Positions 1-11,182 of a stretch of 40,643 nucleotides of DNA are shown here, piece by piece. The notes beneath the pieces were generated by a model. It made no database searches. It was given only the letters and a program-made list of their open reading frames with translations, and was not told where the DNA came from. The DNA is from Gnetum montanum (lineage: Eukaryota; Streptophyta; Gnetopsida; Gnetales; Gnetaceae). The stretch spans positions 1 through 40,643 of the forward strand of contig MNCI01004800.1 in the NCBI GenBank assembly GCA_015680685.1, written 5' to 3'. Positions within the stretch are counted from its first letter, which is position 1. Every line of letters starts with the position of its first letter. The position numbers and the translations under genes are program-made.

Positions 1-2138
1 TCACAGACTAATCTTGAGTCTCCTTTTATAGTGATTTCTTTAATCCTTTTGTCTAGAGCTATTCTCATACCAATACATAAAGCTTCATACTTAGCCTTGT
101 TTTTAGTATAAGGGAAAGATAGATGAACTGCTTTGAGTATTTCAGGTGAATCATTCTTTAATATAACTATTCTGACTCCTGCACCTTTTGAATTACATGA
201 ACCGTCAAAGTATAACTCCCATTTATCCTCTTGCTTTGACTGTTCTTTTTTAGGACTATAACTTTCTTGGAATGTACAAATTTTATTTTCAACACCTCCT
301 TTTTCAACCATTTTACTTTTTCGATTTGAAGTAATATTATCTATCATCAAAGGTTCTCTATAGATATATATCTGATTTGGTTCTCCTTTCCAAGGTAACG
401 ACATGTGAAAATAATCTGTTGATATGTAACTTGAAAAGTTCTTACTCCAACTTCTACTCAATAAGAGACTATGCGAATCTGGTATATCTGCCACTTGAAT
501 ATTTACTCTACTTCTGAAGCAGGGTTCAAAAGAAATTTCCAATAGAAAATTTGGTAATTGACCTAAAATCTTCACTCTACTTTTATCCACTTGCACAATC
601 TTTCTATTTGATTTTTCAGGAATCAAACCAAGTTTCTTACATATAGACAATGGCATTATAGTAGACGTAGCTCCAGAATCAACTAAACAATTGTGTAAGT
701 ATTTATCCTTTAATTTCATTATCAAAAGGAAAGGAGGAGCTTCCTTATCATACGAGGTCTTTAATTTTTCATCATTATGAGAGTCATAACTTAACTTTGA
801 TTCTTTAACTCTCCTTTTACCTTTAATGAACTCTAAAGCCTTTATTTGTTGATCTCCTATTTGAAGCAACTGATAAAAGCTAATATTGACCTTGACATGT
901 TTAAGGTCTTCAATCAAATCATACTCTTCATCACCAATAAAGCTTGATCTCTTTATCCATTTATTAAAAACCCAACTTGGAGTGCTTTGCTCTACTTGAT
1001 TGTTTTTACCTTTATTCTTATCTCTTCTATTTGGCTCAAAATATTTTCTCTTAGTAGATGGATCAGTAATAACATTTGGGGCTCTAGAATTAGTTAATCT
1101 TTCCTTTAATTGGAGATTTTATCCATTTTCCTCATTGTTATTGCATTCCGCATCTAAAGACATATCTTCTTCGGAACTTGATAGAGAAGATGTATCGCTA
1201 GATCCATTGCTAGAAGATTTACTTGCATAATGAACACTAGATAACTCATTATCAGATTCAATATCAAGAAAGTTGGAGATAATTAGGTCACTTTCATCTT
1301 CATCTTCTACTAACTTAGTGTCTTGATGTTTATGCTTTCTATTTTTCCTTTCTTCCTTGATATTAACTCTTGCCAAGGCTTTTTCAAGCTTCACTATTTT
1401 GTTAGACATATCTCTCATTAATTGTCCTTTTCCAAATTCTACTCTTTCATGTTCTTTCTCAATCTTAACATGACATGGACCTAGTAAAGCTTTAAATTGA
1501 GCAAAATCTTGCCTAGGAGTCATAACTTTTTCTTCTCTTTTTTGGATTGCAATATTTTCTTTCGAATTCAAGTTCAACTATTTTTCTAACTGTATAGCTT
1601 CACTAAAGTGGTCATTTAGAGTAGTTAAGTTTGGATTTCTCCTTAACCAAATTGAAATGTTGGGGTTGACAGCCTTAAGATAAGTTTCCTTAAGCATTTC
1701 TTCTGATGGCCTATATTGTCTTTGAAAGAGTCCACAAATTCATCGAAACTTGATATTGAAATCTCTAATTGACTCTTTAACTCCTGGCTTAGCTTGTATC
1801 AACCCACAGTATAGTTGTTGTTGATCTAATTGATTACCAAACTGGGCTAAGAAAAGATTCTTCATGACATCCCAACTTGTAATACTATTACTTGGTAATT
1901 TCGAATACCAAATCTGAGCCATATCCTTTAGATTTGATACAAACAACCTACAAGCTTGATCTTGATGTTGAATATTTGCATGAGCTAAAGCTAACTCAAA
2001 CATGTGAATATATTCTTTAGCTAAATAAGATTTTCTAGGAATGAAAGGCTCAGGAAAATATTTGTAAACTACCTAGGAATATCATTGTAAATTTGAAATC
2101 CTAATGGTGTAACTCCTTGCCAAGGATTTGTCATCCTA
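1..2138 (-). pseudogene. LTR-retrotransposon gag-protease-RNase H polyprotein, no RT seen, cut by window edge
   Basis: From about 2003 down to base 1 the minus strand keeps one reading frame, broken only by three stop codons (near 1740, 1578 and 1119). Order along the protein: gag core (1740-2003, with the AxxWYSKLPSNSITSWD type motif); an acidic, Ser-rich, charged stretch (1119-1577) with no visible CCHC knuckle; an aspartic protease with LVDSGATS at about 670-700; then only ~100 residues later an RNase H domain starting WELYFDGS at about 200-222, followed by KAKYEAL and GDSRLV, which supply the expected D-E-D acidic residues. The RNase H resembles the extra (archaeal-type) RNase H of plant Tat elements. 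No RT motifs lie between protease and RNase H. From 1118 to the window edge the frame is fully open. A region starting MTNPWQG at about 2135 probably begins gag. RT could lie beyond the left edge if gene order is unusual. Confidence 0.85.
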
Positions 2139-2143
2139 TTCCT

Positions 2144-2362
2144 TTAGATAACTAAACTCCTGGACTTTTCCAGATCTTCTCTTATAAATTGATAAACTAG
2201 ATATAATGGGTGATCTTCTTGATCTTCTAGTTTCACTCCACTACTTGTTCCCAATTCAAAAACTTTCTTTTGTTCTTCTTCTAATGAAGAATCAGTCTTA
2301 AAATCAAGAATATCTTTTGAAACTTTTAAATTTTCCAAATTATCAATCTTCTTGGTCATCAA
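2144..2362 (-). CDS. Short upstream ORF before gag, hypothetical
   Basis: A 72-codon ORF in a different frame from gag, between the LTR/PBS region and the gag frame. The product is charged, rich in Lys, Glu and Asp, and has no motif I recognise. It could be the true N-terminal part of gag displaced by a frameshift, because its stop lies only ~10 bases upstream of the MTNPWQG start of the gag region. I cannot tell a functional leader ORF from a decayed gag N-terminus. Confidence 0.4.
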   Translation of the reverse strand: MMTKKIDNLENLKVSKDILDFKTDSSLEEEQKKVFELGTSSGVKLEDQEDHPLYLVYQFIREDLEKSRSLVI

Positions 2363-2564
2363 CTAAAAATAGTATCTAATTTATTAAGCCTTTATACTAA
2401 TAAAGAATTTTGATGTGCTAAAATTATAAGGCTTATGAACCTAGAGGCTGAATTTTCAGCCCTCCTTCTAGTGACAAAAGAACTATTCGCAACCATTTGG
2501 GACACGACCACCAACGAGTGTCCTTGAATAGGATTTAGGTGCTTGCTGGTCTCTGGCAACACCA
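2363..2564 (-). other. Retroelement 5' leader with PBS-like site
   Basis: Untranslated leader between the left LTR and the first ORF. On the minus strand TGGTGTTGCCAGAGACC (2548-2564) follows the putative LTR end directly. It resembles the primer-binding site of the other element in this window (TGGTGCTGTTGCCAGGGA at 23195). The same spot in the right LTR copy reads TTGGTGTTGTGAGAGACC (9099-9116). A GAAGGAGGG purine motif follows near 2460. PBS assignment is by resemblance only. Confidence 0.5.
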
Positions 2565-5252
2565 TGGCCCAGATACCTCCAAATAGACTCAGTAGTTAAT
2601 GTGAGTATGTGTGTGTGCTGTTGCGGTGTGCGGTTGTAAAAATAAAACAATTTCGTTGTGTGTTAACTACAAATGACTTATCTTAAAGAGATTTAGCAAA
2701 CTTTGCCAAGTACTGTGAGTTGTTGAGAGTTCCTATTTTGTTCAATTGCCTAGTCTATGCGGTCCTTATAATACCTACTTGTAACAAATAAAATTTTGCA
2801 AAAACATTTCAGCACAACTCCATGAATCTACTCCTAATTTTCCCTAGAGAAAGAGATAGTTCCACAAGAAAACTAGAAATAGAGCAAGATTCGATGGACA
2901 TAGATAGAAAAGAAAGCAGATTTGTGTGAACCTCAAATATTTAAACAAGGTAAAATAACACAAGTAAACACTTTGCAATAAAGTTATCCCAAATTCAATA
3001 ACTACTAATTTTTCAAACTTCCAAGGCTCAAATAAGCAATTTCTTCAAGACAATCCTACTATGCTACCAAAAAATTTCTACGTAAACTATCACGTACGAG
3101 ACTCCATTTTAGCTAGATAATGGACGTCAAAAATTGCATTCAATAGAACCTTCAAAAGACTTGACAATTTTTGATTGAAATACCATGGAGATTCACTTTA
3201 AAGATAAAAGGAAGTTATTCTGGTCCCATCAAAATTCCAAATATTTTCTGAACCCTCTTGACTATTGAATCATTCAACAGCATTACTACAAGCAGAGGCT
3301 CTCTTACAACGATCTCAATAGCAGTTCTTATACATTGCACAATAATGAAATTTACTACTAAAATGCTTTTAAGGCTTTTAAACACAAGTACTTCTATGGC
3401 AAAATTTTAACATAAATTTTCTATCGGGCAACAAGAGTAATAAGAGCAATCTAAAAATCCCAAAATTAATTGCCAAGGATGATACTATCTAAACCACTAG
3501 CTAAAAAATTTAAACAAAATAAAAATAAAACATAACTCACAAGACTATGACAAAGAGGTTGAAATCTTTTCTTTAGCAATCCATCTTACAAGAAATCGTT
3601 CACAATTTCTTCTTACAAGCTCTTCCCGGAATCCAAAGTGTGTCTCCAAGTGAGAGCCCAAGTTTCTTGTGATCCCAAGTCTCGATAAGTGAGATCCCCA
3701 AGTGTTATCTCCCTCCTTCCACCCTTTTTTCTTTTGAGACCCCCCCTGAAGCCATTTTATAGGGTTCAAAAGGTAGTTACATTCAAAATATCTTAGCTAA
3801 CTTTTCTCCCAAGTAAGGAGGTTAATACTTACCCAACTTGTTAGGAGATATTTTCCACCAATTTAGTTGGGAAGTTATGTAGTTAGGAAGTTATACACAA
3901 ATTTAGGAGGAATTTATGCTAACATTAATATTTGTAAATATTACAAATATTTAATATAATATTACAAATATTTTAACTTTAATATTACAAATATTTTATG
4001 GGTAGTAACTTATATTATAATGTTTGAAAAATAATGTTTTAATACTTGGAATAATTAAATTTATGGTAAGTCTTCAACGATAGATAAAACTACAACTCCA
4101 GCATCAGTTAAAATGCCTCCTGCTCTGCAGATTTGGTATACACCTATCTTAGTGTGCCTTCATGTCTCTGTTGCTGCATACAGTGGGTTGGTATGGTGAT
4201 AACAAATGCGTCAGCATCGGACACTGTTGTTGTTTTAGGAAATTTCGGATTAGAGGTTCCATTAGCGAACGACATTTGTAATTACCGCCTAAAATGTTTT
4301 TTCAAATGAGTTCCTAAGGCCACAACCGAAGAATCCCTACATCAGAATATTGTAAGTCATGGCATTGGGCTGGAAACGTAGATCTGTCTTTAAACCCTAT
4401 GCCATTTCACACACTACGAATCTCACGAAATGCAATAGTTCCAGCCCTGGAATGATGCGGTTTCTTCACTCCTCCCATCACTAGCATTGATTTCCCTGTA
4501 GCCCTTGTTTCCAGCTACTTTCTTGAAGCCTTCCTTCGCATGGATCTTCTTGTTGTCTTCTTTGTGCAAGCCATTGCATAAACCATAAGGGCACGTTCGT
4601 ACTTTTCAGTGAGGGTTTGGGCCATCGTGCTGTGTCAGAATCCACGTGTGCCAGAATCCTGGGAAAGCGCACTATGCTAGAATCCTAGGCCTGTGTGTTG
4701 TGCCGGAATCCCTGCAGCTTCTTCAGAAAATTGAAGAGGCATAGCATCACAGGCCGTCATTTCAATGAGATTTTTGGACTTTTTCCGCTGCCAAGAATGC
4801 CTTCTTAACTTTGCTAGATAATATTTCTCCCCCGTCTCCATCAAATGTCTAGTGTCTATATCCATGAACAGTCCTCAACACTTAAATGTTTATTATGGCA
4901 AACACTTTTCCATGGTGCAGGAGCTTCTGTCTATTTTGGACTACACAACTTGAAAGATTGTTGCTACCGTAGTTTTGTTTGCCTGCCAGAGTCTTCTTCC
5001 ATTTTTTTGTGTTTAAAATTTTAAACATGGATTATGGATAAAATAATTCTTGCCTACTCTAGAACAGACCTTTAAAATTTGTGGGAAAATTTTGAAACAT
5101 CATTTTAGCCACATACCTTAATACTTTTCCTTTTGGTAAAAAGTACTGATAATATACCGATAAGTACATGGTTTGTATAAGCTTCTATTTAACCATTTCT
5201 TTTCTCTAGTATCTACTTTTTCTATTCCATGAAATGGCCAAATGTGCCAACA
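2565..5252 (-). mobile_element. Long terminal repeat, left arm of inverted repeat (5' LTR of the gag-PR-RNH element)
   Basis: On the minus strand it begins TGTTGGCACATTTGG (5252 leftwards) and ends near 2565 at a CA directly before the PBS-like site. The whole ~2.7 kb matches 6302-9098 in inverted orientation with scattered substitutions and indels. A TATA-like box (CTATAAAATGG, about 3757-3767 on minus) divides it into a ~1.5 kb U3 and ~1.2 kb R-U5. The U3 contains a histone H3 fragment (listed separately). It lies directly upstream of the gag frame on the same strand, which supports calling it the 5' LTR. Its 3' partner would be left of the window. Confidence 0.75.
4340..4574 (-). pseudogene. 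Histone H3 fragment inside LTR (left copy)
   Basis: Reading minus from the ATG at 4574, 53 codons align without gaps to the N-terminal 53 residues of histone H3, ending with GTIAFREIR where H3 has GTVALREIR. Recognisable blocks are [23 protein letters not shown] and FREIR. One stop replaces Gln20. After a deletion, TDLRFQ (about 4355-4385) matches the H3 core TDLRFQ. The parent is a core nucleosome protein. This copy is dead: it has a stop, an internal deletion and many substitutions, including the modified N-terminal lysine/arginine positions. It lies in the sense direction of the LTR, upstream of its TATA box. The right LTR holds an independently decayed copy, so capture predates duplication of the LTR. 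Confidence 0.9.
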
Positions 5253-6301
5253 GTAACTACCACCAATGATGGTCGTACTAAACTAGGCTAGGTGAAAAAT
5301 TACATTATAAAGTGAAGCATGGTTGACTATGACATTGATTGATTTTGGTATGTAGCAATGATTAGTGTAGGAAAAACCATCATTGGATAGGAAGGGGTAG
5401 AGGATGGTGACACCTAGTCCATGGAGGAAACAAAGGAGGTGGAGGAAGGCATTGTGGCCTTGGAGAATATTTATTAGAATAGTCCACCTAGGAAGTTTTT
5501 GAGCTTGGATTTTATCCTAAACTCATCCTCATCTTCCTCTTTCTCCTGCTAGCTATGCTTTTCATCTTCTTCATCCATCTTAATTAGCTAAGATAGGTTG
5601 TAAGCATAGGTGTCATTAAGGGGATTTTCATCATACAGGGAAGGGATATATTCCTTCCCATCTCGATGTATGAGCTCAAACTCTCTTTTGATCTCTACTT
5701 GCACATGTGGAATCAACATGCTAGCTTGCGTTTTGGCATAATTGTAGTTGTAGTGGCCTTCATTTATGACCAAAAATTCAAGACTTCATCCACTAAGCCT
5801 CAAAGGCTACCTACACTTAATGATCGTAGGATCCTTGGGATCGTATACCCTCATGGCTTGTTGGTTGGATCCACTATTAATGAATGTGAAAGAAAACATG
5901 GTCAACTATTGAAAATACATGCCTATGATGCTAAATGGATTAGAGATAGGTGATAAATGGATGGTCAAAAGTGTAAATTCTAGCAAGCAGAAATGGAAAA
6001 AAATCAAAAGTGGTATAGAATGGCAAAAACAAGTCACTATAAATAGTAAGAGGGTTCCCAAAGGGGGTATACCCCTTTACCAAATATGATAAGTGGTGAT
6101 ATCAACCTCACCCACATTGGGCTTCCTAACTACACCTACACTAGGTGCAGTACGGAGAAATGAGGGGATGAGATGGGAAAATCTCACACCTTCCTAGCCA
6201 ACGTTGGTGAAGTGGGGGTATGAAAACCAAAAATGGAGACTTGAAGCTTTCCATAAGCAATTATTTTAGCATGCCACTAATTTTCATAGCAAGGAAGGAG
6301 G
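5253..6301. other. Spacer between the head-to-head LTRs
   Basis: A unique 1.05 kb between the two arms. It contains a decayed minus-strand ORF of the Tat/Ogre-like family (5588-5854), an ACTATAAATAGTA motif at about 6036-6050 on plus that also occurs near 10303, and a purine run AAGGAAGGAGG ending at 6301 directly against the right LTR. That run would suit a polypurine tract. No target-site duplication is shared by the two sides (GTAAC next to 5252, GGAGG before 6302). Confidence 0.55.
5588..5854 (-). pseudogene. 5' ORF of Tat/Ogre-like element, copy C
   Basis: The minus frame reads MRVYDPKDPTIIK..., LEFLVINEG..., then FELIHRDGKEYIPSLYDENPL. The same blocks occur in copy A (IYDPKDPTIIEHWESL, FVVINEE, IHWDGKEYIPSPYDK at about 11640-11870) and copy B (VIHRNGNDYNSSPYDK at about 21680-21740). 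In both of those it lies upstream of gag, so it is a gag N-terminus or a separate ORF1. Here the expected downstream gag is missing because the left LTR begins at 5252. One internal stop is visible near 5820. I recognise no named domain. Confidence 0.65.
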
Positions 6302-6994
6302 TGTTGGCACATTTGGCCATTTCATGGAACAGAAAAAGTAGATACTAGAGAGAGGAAATGGTTAAATAGAAGTTTATACAAACCATGTACTTATCAATAT
6401 ATTATCAGCAAATTTTACCGAAGAAAGTATTAAGGTATGTGGCTAAAGTGATGTTTCAAAATTTCCCCAAAAATTTTAAAGTTTTATTCTAGAGCAGGTA
6501 GGAATTACATTATCCATAATCCACGTTTAAAATTTTAAATAAAAAAAAGAATGAAAGAAGAATCTGGTGGGAGAACAAAGCTGTGGCAGCAACAATCTTC
6601 CAAGTTGTGCAGTTTGAGATGGATAGAAGCTCCTAAACCATGGCAAAGTCTTTCCCATAATAAACATTTAGGCGTTAAGGACTGTTCATGGACGTAGACA
6701 ATGGACATTTCATGGAAATAGATGTAGACAAATTATCCAGCGAAATTAAGAAGGCATTATTGGCAGCAGAAAAAGCCTAAAAATCTCTTTGAAATCATGG
6801 CCCCGCGACCCTATGATTCTGGCACAGTGTGCAGGCCTACGATTTTGTCATAGCGCGATAGCCCAAACCCTCATCGTTTATCCTTCTCTATCATCAGCGA
6901 GCACTACATTGCCACCGGAAAGCATGAGCATGCCCTTAGGGGTTTTGCAGAAGTAGCAGCATTTTTGTTTCTTTCGGTATTTCCTCAGTTCACA

Positions 6995-7245
6995 ATGGCT
7001 CATGCGAAGTAGACTACAAGAAAATCCACGGGCGGGAAGGCTTCAAGAAAGAAGCTGGTAACAAAGGCTGCAACGAAATCAAATCCAGTGATGGGAGGAG
7101 TGAAGAAGCCGCATTGTTTCAGACCTGGAACTCTTGTATTATGTGAGATTTGTAGGAGAGTACTGAGCTTCTCATCATGAAGCTTATGTTCCAGAGACTA
7201 GGATTCTCCAGCTGCAGCCTCAGGAATGCATTTCAAACAAAAAAT
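6995..7245 (+). pseudogene. Histone H3 fragment inside LTR (right copy)
   Basis: From the ATG at 6995 the frame reads MAHAK, stop, [47 protein letters not shown]. This is histone H3 residues 1-53 without a gap. After a short indel, [12 protein letters not shown] (about 7163-7198) matches the H3 segment ELLIRKLPFQRL. Gln5 is a stop. This copy keeps the first alpha-helical region that the left copy lost, while the left copy keeps TDLRFQ, so each decayed separately from a longer H3 insert. It is in the sense direction of the LTR, ~700 bp from its start and upstream of the TATA-like box. Confidence 0.92.
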
Positions 7246-8877
7246 TCAGGTGGTAATTACAAATGTTGTTAGCTCCTGGAACCTGCAATTCAAAATTTTC
7301 TAAAATAGCAACAGTGTCTGACGCCGATGCGTTCGTTATCGCCATACCAACCCACTGGATGCAACAACAGAGACACGAAGGCACACTAAGATAGGTGTAT
7401 AACCAAATCTATAGAGCAGGAGATATTTTAACTGATGCTGGAGTTGCAGTTTTATCTATCGTTGAAGACTTACCATTAATTTAATTATTCCAAGTGTCTG
7501 GATGAAGAATTACCTTTGAATTTAGTTATTCCAACTCTTTAAAACATTATTTTTTAAACATTATTATATAAGTTACTACCCATAAAATATTTGTAATATT
7601 AATGTTAAAATATTTGTAATGTTATATAAAATATTTGTAATATTTACAAATATTAATGTTAGCATAAATTCCTCCTAACTTTATGTATAACTTCTTAACT
7701 ACATAACTTCCCAACTAAATTGGTGAGAAATATCTCCTAACTAGTTGGGTAAGTTGTAACTTCCTTACTTGGGAGAGAAGTTACCTAAGATATTTTAAAG
7801 TATGTAAATACCTTTGAACCTTATAAAAAAGGCTTTAAGGATCACAAAAAAGAGGGGAGGGGGGGGTGGGGGGGGGGAGACAACACACTGTGGAAGAGTT
7901 GGGATACACTTGGGCTCTCACTTGGAGACATACTTTGAGTCTTGGGAGAAGAGCATTGTAAAGAAGAAATTGTGAAAGATTGCTTGTAAGATGACTAGCT
8001 AAAGAAATATTTCAACCTCTTTGCCATAGTCCTATGAGTTATGTTTTATTTTTATTTTCATTAAATTGTTTAGCTAGTGGTTTAGATAGTATCATCCTTG
8101 GCAAGTAATTTTGGGATTTTTAGATTGCTCTTATTGTTTTTGTTGTATGATAGAAAATTTCTGTTAAAAATTTTCCATAGAAACGCTTGTGTTTAAAAGC
8201 CTTAAGAGCATTTTAGTAGTGAATTTGGTTATTTTGCAACGTATAAGAACTGCTATTGAGATTGTTGTAAGAGAGCCTCTGCTTGTAGTCATGTTGTTGA
8301 ACGATTCAATAGTCAAGAGGGTTTAGAAAATCTTTGGTATTTTGATGGGACCAGAATAGCTTCTTTTTATCTTTAAAGTGAATTTTTCTAGTATTTCAAT
8401 CAGAAATTGTCAAGTCTTTTGAAGGTTCTATTGAATTCAATCGTTGAAATCCATTATCTAGCCAAAATGGAGTCTCGTACATGGTAGTTTATGCAGCAAT
8501 TTTTTTGGTAGCATAGTAGGATTGTCTTGAAAAAGTTGCTTATTTGAGCCTTGGAAGTTTGAACAATTTATAGTTATTGAATTTGGGATAGATTTATTGC
8601 GAAGTGTTTACTCATGTCATTTTACCTTGTTTAAATATTTGAGTTCCGCACAAATCTGTTTTCTTTTCTGCCTATTTCCATCGAATCTTGCTCTATTTCT
8701 AGTTTTCTTGTGGAACTATCTCTTTCTCTAGGGAAAATTAGAAGTAGATTTGCAAAGTTGTGCTCAAATGTTTTTACAAAATTTTATTTTATACAAGTAG
8801 GTATTATAAGGACCGCATAGACTAGGCAATTGAACAAAATAGGAACTCTCAACAACTCATAGTACTTGGCAAAGTTT

Positions 8878-9020
8878 ACACACAACCCAATCGTTTTAAG
8901 ATAAGTCATTTGTAGTTTACACACAACCCAATCATTTTAAGATAAGTCATTTTTAGTTTACACACAACCCAATCGTTTTAAGATAAGTCATTTGTAGTTT
9001 ACACACAACCCAATCGTTTT
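8878..9020 (+). repeat. 41-bp tandem repeat, about 3.5 copies
   Basis: Units start at 8878, 8919, 8960 and 9001 (the last partial), each beginning ACACACAACCCAATCGTTTT and continuing AAGATAAGTCATTTGTAGTTT. The equivalent place in the left LTR (about 2640-2690) has one diverged copy, so the expansion is private to the right LTR. Confidence 0.95.
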
Positions 9021-9186
9021 TTTTTCACAACCGCACACCGCAATAGCACACACACATACTCACATTAACTACTAAGTCTATTTGAAGGTATTTGGGCCTT
9101 GGTGTTGTGAGAGACCAGCAAGCACCTAAATCCTATTCGAGGACACTTGTTGGCAGTCGCGTCCCAAATGGTCGCCAATAGGAGGG

Positions 9187-11180
9187 AATGGGGGTTTGGT
9201 TATTGAGACCATCAACATTGGCTTCCCTAAGAAAATGTGGCAACAACAAAGGAAAAATATTGAGCTAAAGGATCAATGCTGGTGTTGGGAATTCATAGAA
9301 ACAATGGTAAAAATTGCAAAATCCAAACATCTACAACTCCTACATTGGACTTTGGGAGAAGAAGGGGATGAACTATAGCATTGATTACTATGAAGATTTG
9401 AAGGTTTTGGTAGTAAACTAGAAATTGCAACATGTAGGTCAACATTTCTTATGAGAAACATAGATTTCGACACAAAAATTGGGTGGGGGCCCTCCCTCTA
9501 GTGCCAGAAAACTATAGCAAATAAAAAATTTGATTACTGGAAACTAAAAATCTTAGCACAATAGCCTTAACCTTGAATCCCCACATTCTTTGAAAAATGA
9601 GATTTGAGGTACCCTAGACAATTTGGCAAATCACATAAGGACTTTCAAGATAGAAAAGGGGGGTAGAAAAATAAAAATATAGATTTGAATAATCAAGAGC
9701 AAACACAAATTGCACAAAAACTAAATTCTTGAAAATTTATTAAAAAATAAAGAATGAGTTCAAGAGATGTGTACAAGATGCAACCGTAGGAAAGAAAAGG
9801 GGTATTTAGAGTTTGTTAAAGCCAATGAAATCCACTCCATGATCTCGATGCACCACCACTCTTGATGTTATCGAAATCTCCTCTACTACCACTCCAGATC
9901 TACAATGTTGACCACTACTAGGGAATGAAAAATGTGAAGGATGTGGGCTGCTAGAATGCTCCATGCTGGGAGTTGAAGATTCCAAGGATGTAATGTGAAA
10001 GTCACAAACTCACAAATTCCAAGGGGGTAAAGAGGGTAAGAAGGCCACAGGGGTTTCACATTGAGAAGATCTAAGATGTTATGTCTCTATAAGTGTCAAA
10101 GAGCTTTACGATGCTACAAATGCCAAAGGTGTGGAAACTGAAAATGGTGTTGGGGATTAGATTTTATAGGTTTTTGGCCATGAATGTGGTTGCAAATTGG
10201 TTGAAAAATTACTACAAATTTCAACCATGTATAGGTGAAATGGGTGCTCAAATTGGAGGGTTACTATGTGTGGAAAGTGTCATACCCCCATGTCCATTAA
10301 ATTTACTATAAATAGTAGTGGGGGCACACCATCTATGTTGGATTTGTTCTTTCACACTAGACCTTCAACCTTCCTTGCTAGAGTGCATGGTCAACATTCA
10401 ACTCCATGGAATGTTGAAATCTAGTCCATGCTACTTCTATGCTAAGGGGAAGGTGTGTCAACATTGGGAGAGAAGATCAATGCTTGGGGAATGAAACATA
10501 AATGCTGGGGGGGAAAGATTATACCCCTCCACATTGAGTATCAGTGCTGCCCCACTCCTCCATGCTAGTGGTAGGTGATATCTACCCTCCCACATTCCTC
10601 TATGCTAGGTAGGTGAACTACACACTCCATGCATGCATTTTTAGTGCAAAGAGCACTATACCTTCCATAAAACCCATCAAATTGCCACTTTTGGCATCCC
10701 AAAATACATTTTTGACCCCTCTAAGTCCAAAACTAGATAGTACATGAATTTTTCCACTTGTGGGATGAGGCTTTGACTACTTATGAGGCATTTTTCAATG
10801 CGAAAAGTATGAGATACATGAGATTGATCCTCAAGGATTGTAATCTTCACCTTTACAATGAATTTTTACCTTAAGTTTCATGGGGTGGAGGTTACATGAT
10901 AAAAAATGGTTACAACATGAAAATTTTGGTGGTGTTTCATAATGTAATTTGAAGCATAACCCTTTCTCCTTATAACTTGCAACTTTGAAAAAATTATTTT
11001 TTATTATTATTATTGTAGTGTGCATCATTTCTATCCACCATATGCTAGAAAAAACATTTTAAAAAATAATAAAAACATTTTATTTTATAGTTGTAGCTAC
11101 AATGCATATTCTAGAACCTCTTTCTAATTTTCTAGCATTATCAACACTTAGAAAATTTTAATTTCTCATTGGAGCTACAA
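9187..11180. other. No gene recognised; decayed repeat DNA
   Basis: Only short scattered ORFs. A purine leader-like motif shared with the left element is at 9490-9515 (CCTCCCTCTAGTGCCAG on plus). A TATA-like ACTATAAATAGTAG sits at about 10303 with a CATACCCCCATG block just before it, which could be remnants of an LTR for copy A downstream. I could not define LTR ends here. Confidence 0.5.
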
Positions 11181-11182
11181 CC

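Larger units (their letters stand above)
6302..9098 (+). mobile_element. Long terminal repeat, right arm of inverted repeat
   Basis: It begins TGTTGGCACATTTGG at 6302 and is the inverted counterpart of 2565-5252. Homology runs on past the LTR through the PBS-like site to about 9186, so some internal leader is included. The TATA-like box CCTTATAAAAAAGG is near 7812-7826. It differs from the left copy by a long G run (7856-7880), a 41-bp tandem expansion (8878-9020) and many substitutions. A purine run lies just 5' of it. No gag frame follows after 9190, so this is a truncated element, a recombinant, or a 3' LTR. Confidence 0.7.

Noticed and set aside
5666-5953. Plus-strand 95-codon ORF in the spacer
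   Set aside because: It is antisense to the copy C 5' ORF, which has homologues in copies A and B; the plus frame has none.
6995-7330. Extending the H3 match through 7330 to the H3 C-terminus
   Set aside because: Sequence after about 7245 does not align with the remaining H3 residues in any frame, so the call stops there.
7856-7880. Long G-rich run as a G-quadruplex regulatory site
   Set aside because: The left LTR has only a seven-base C run at the same place, so this looks like homopolymer expansion in one copy, or a sequencing or assembly problem.
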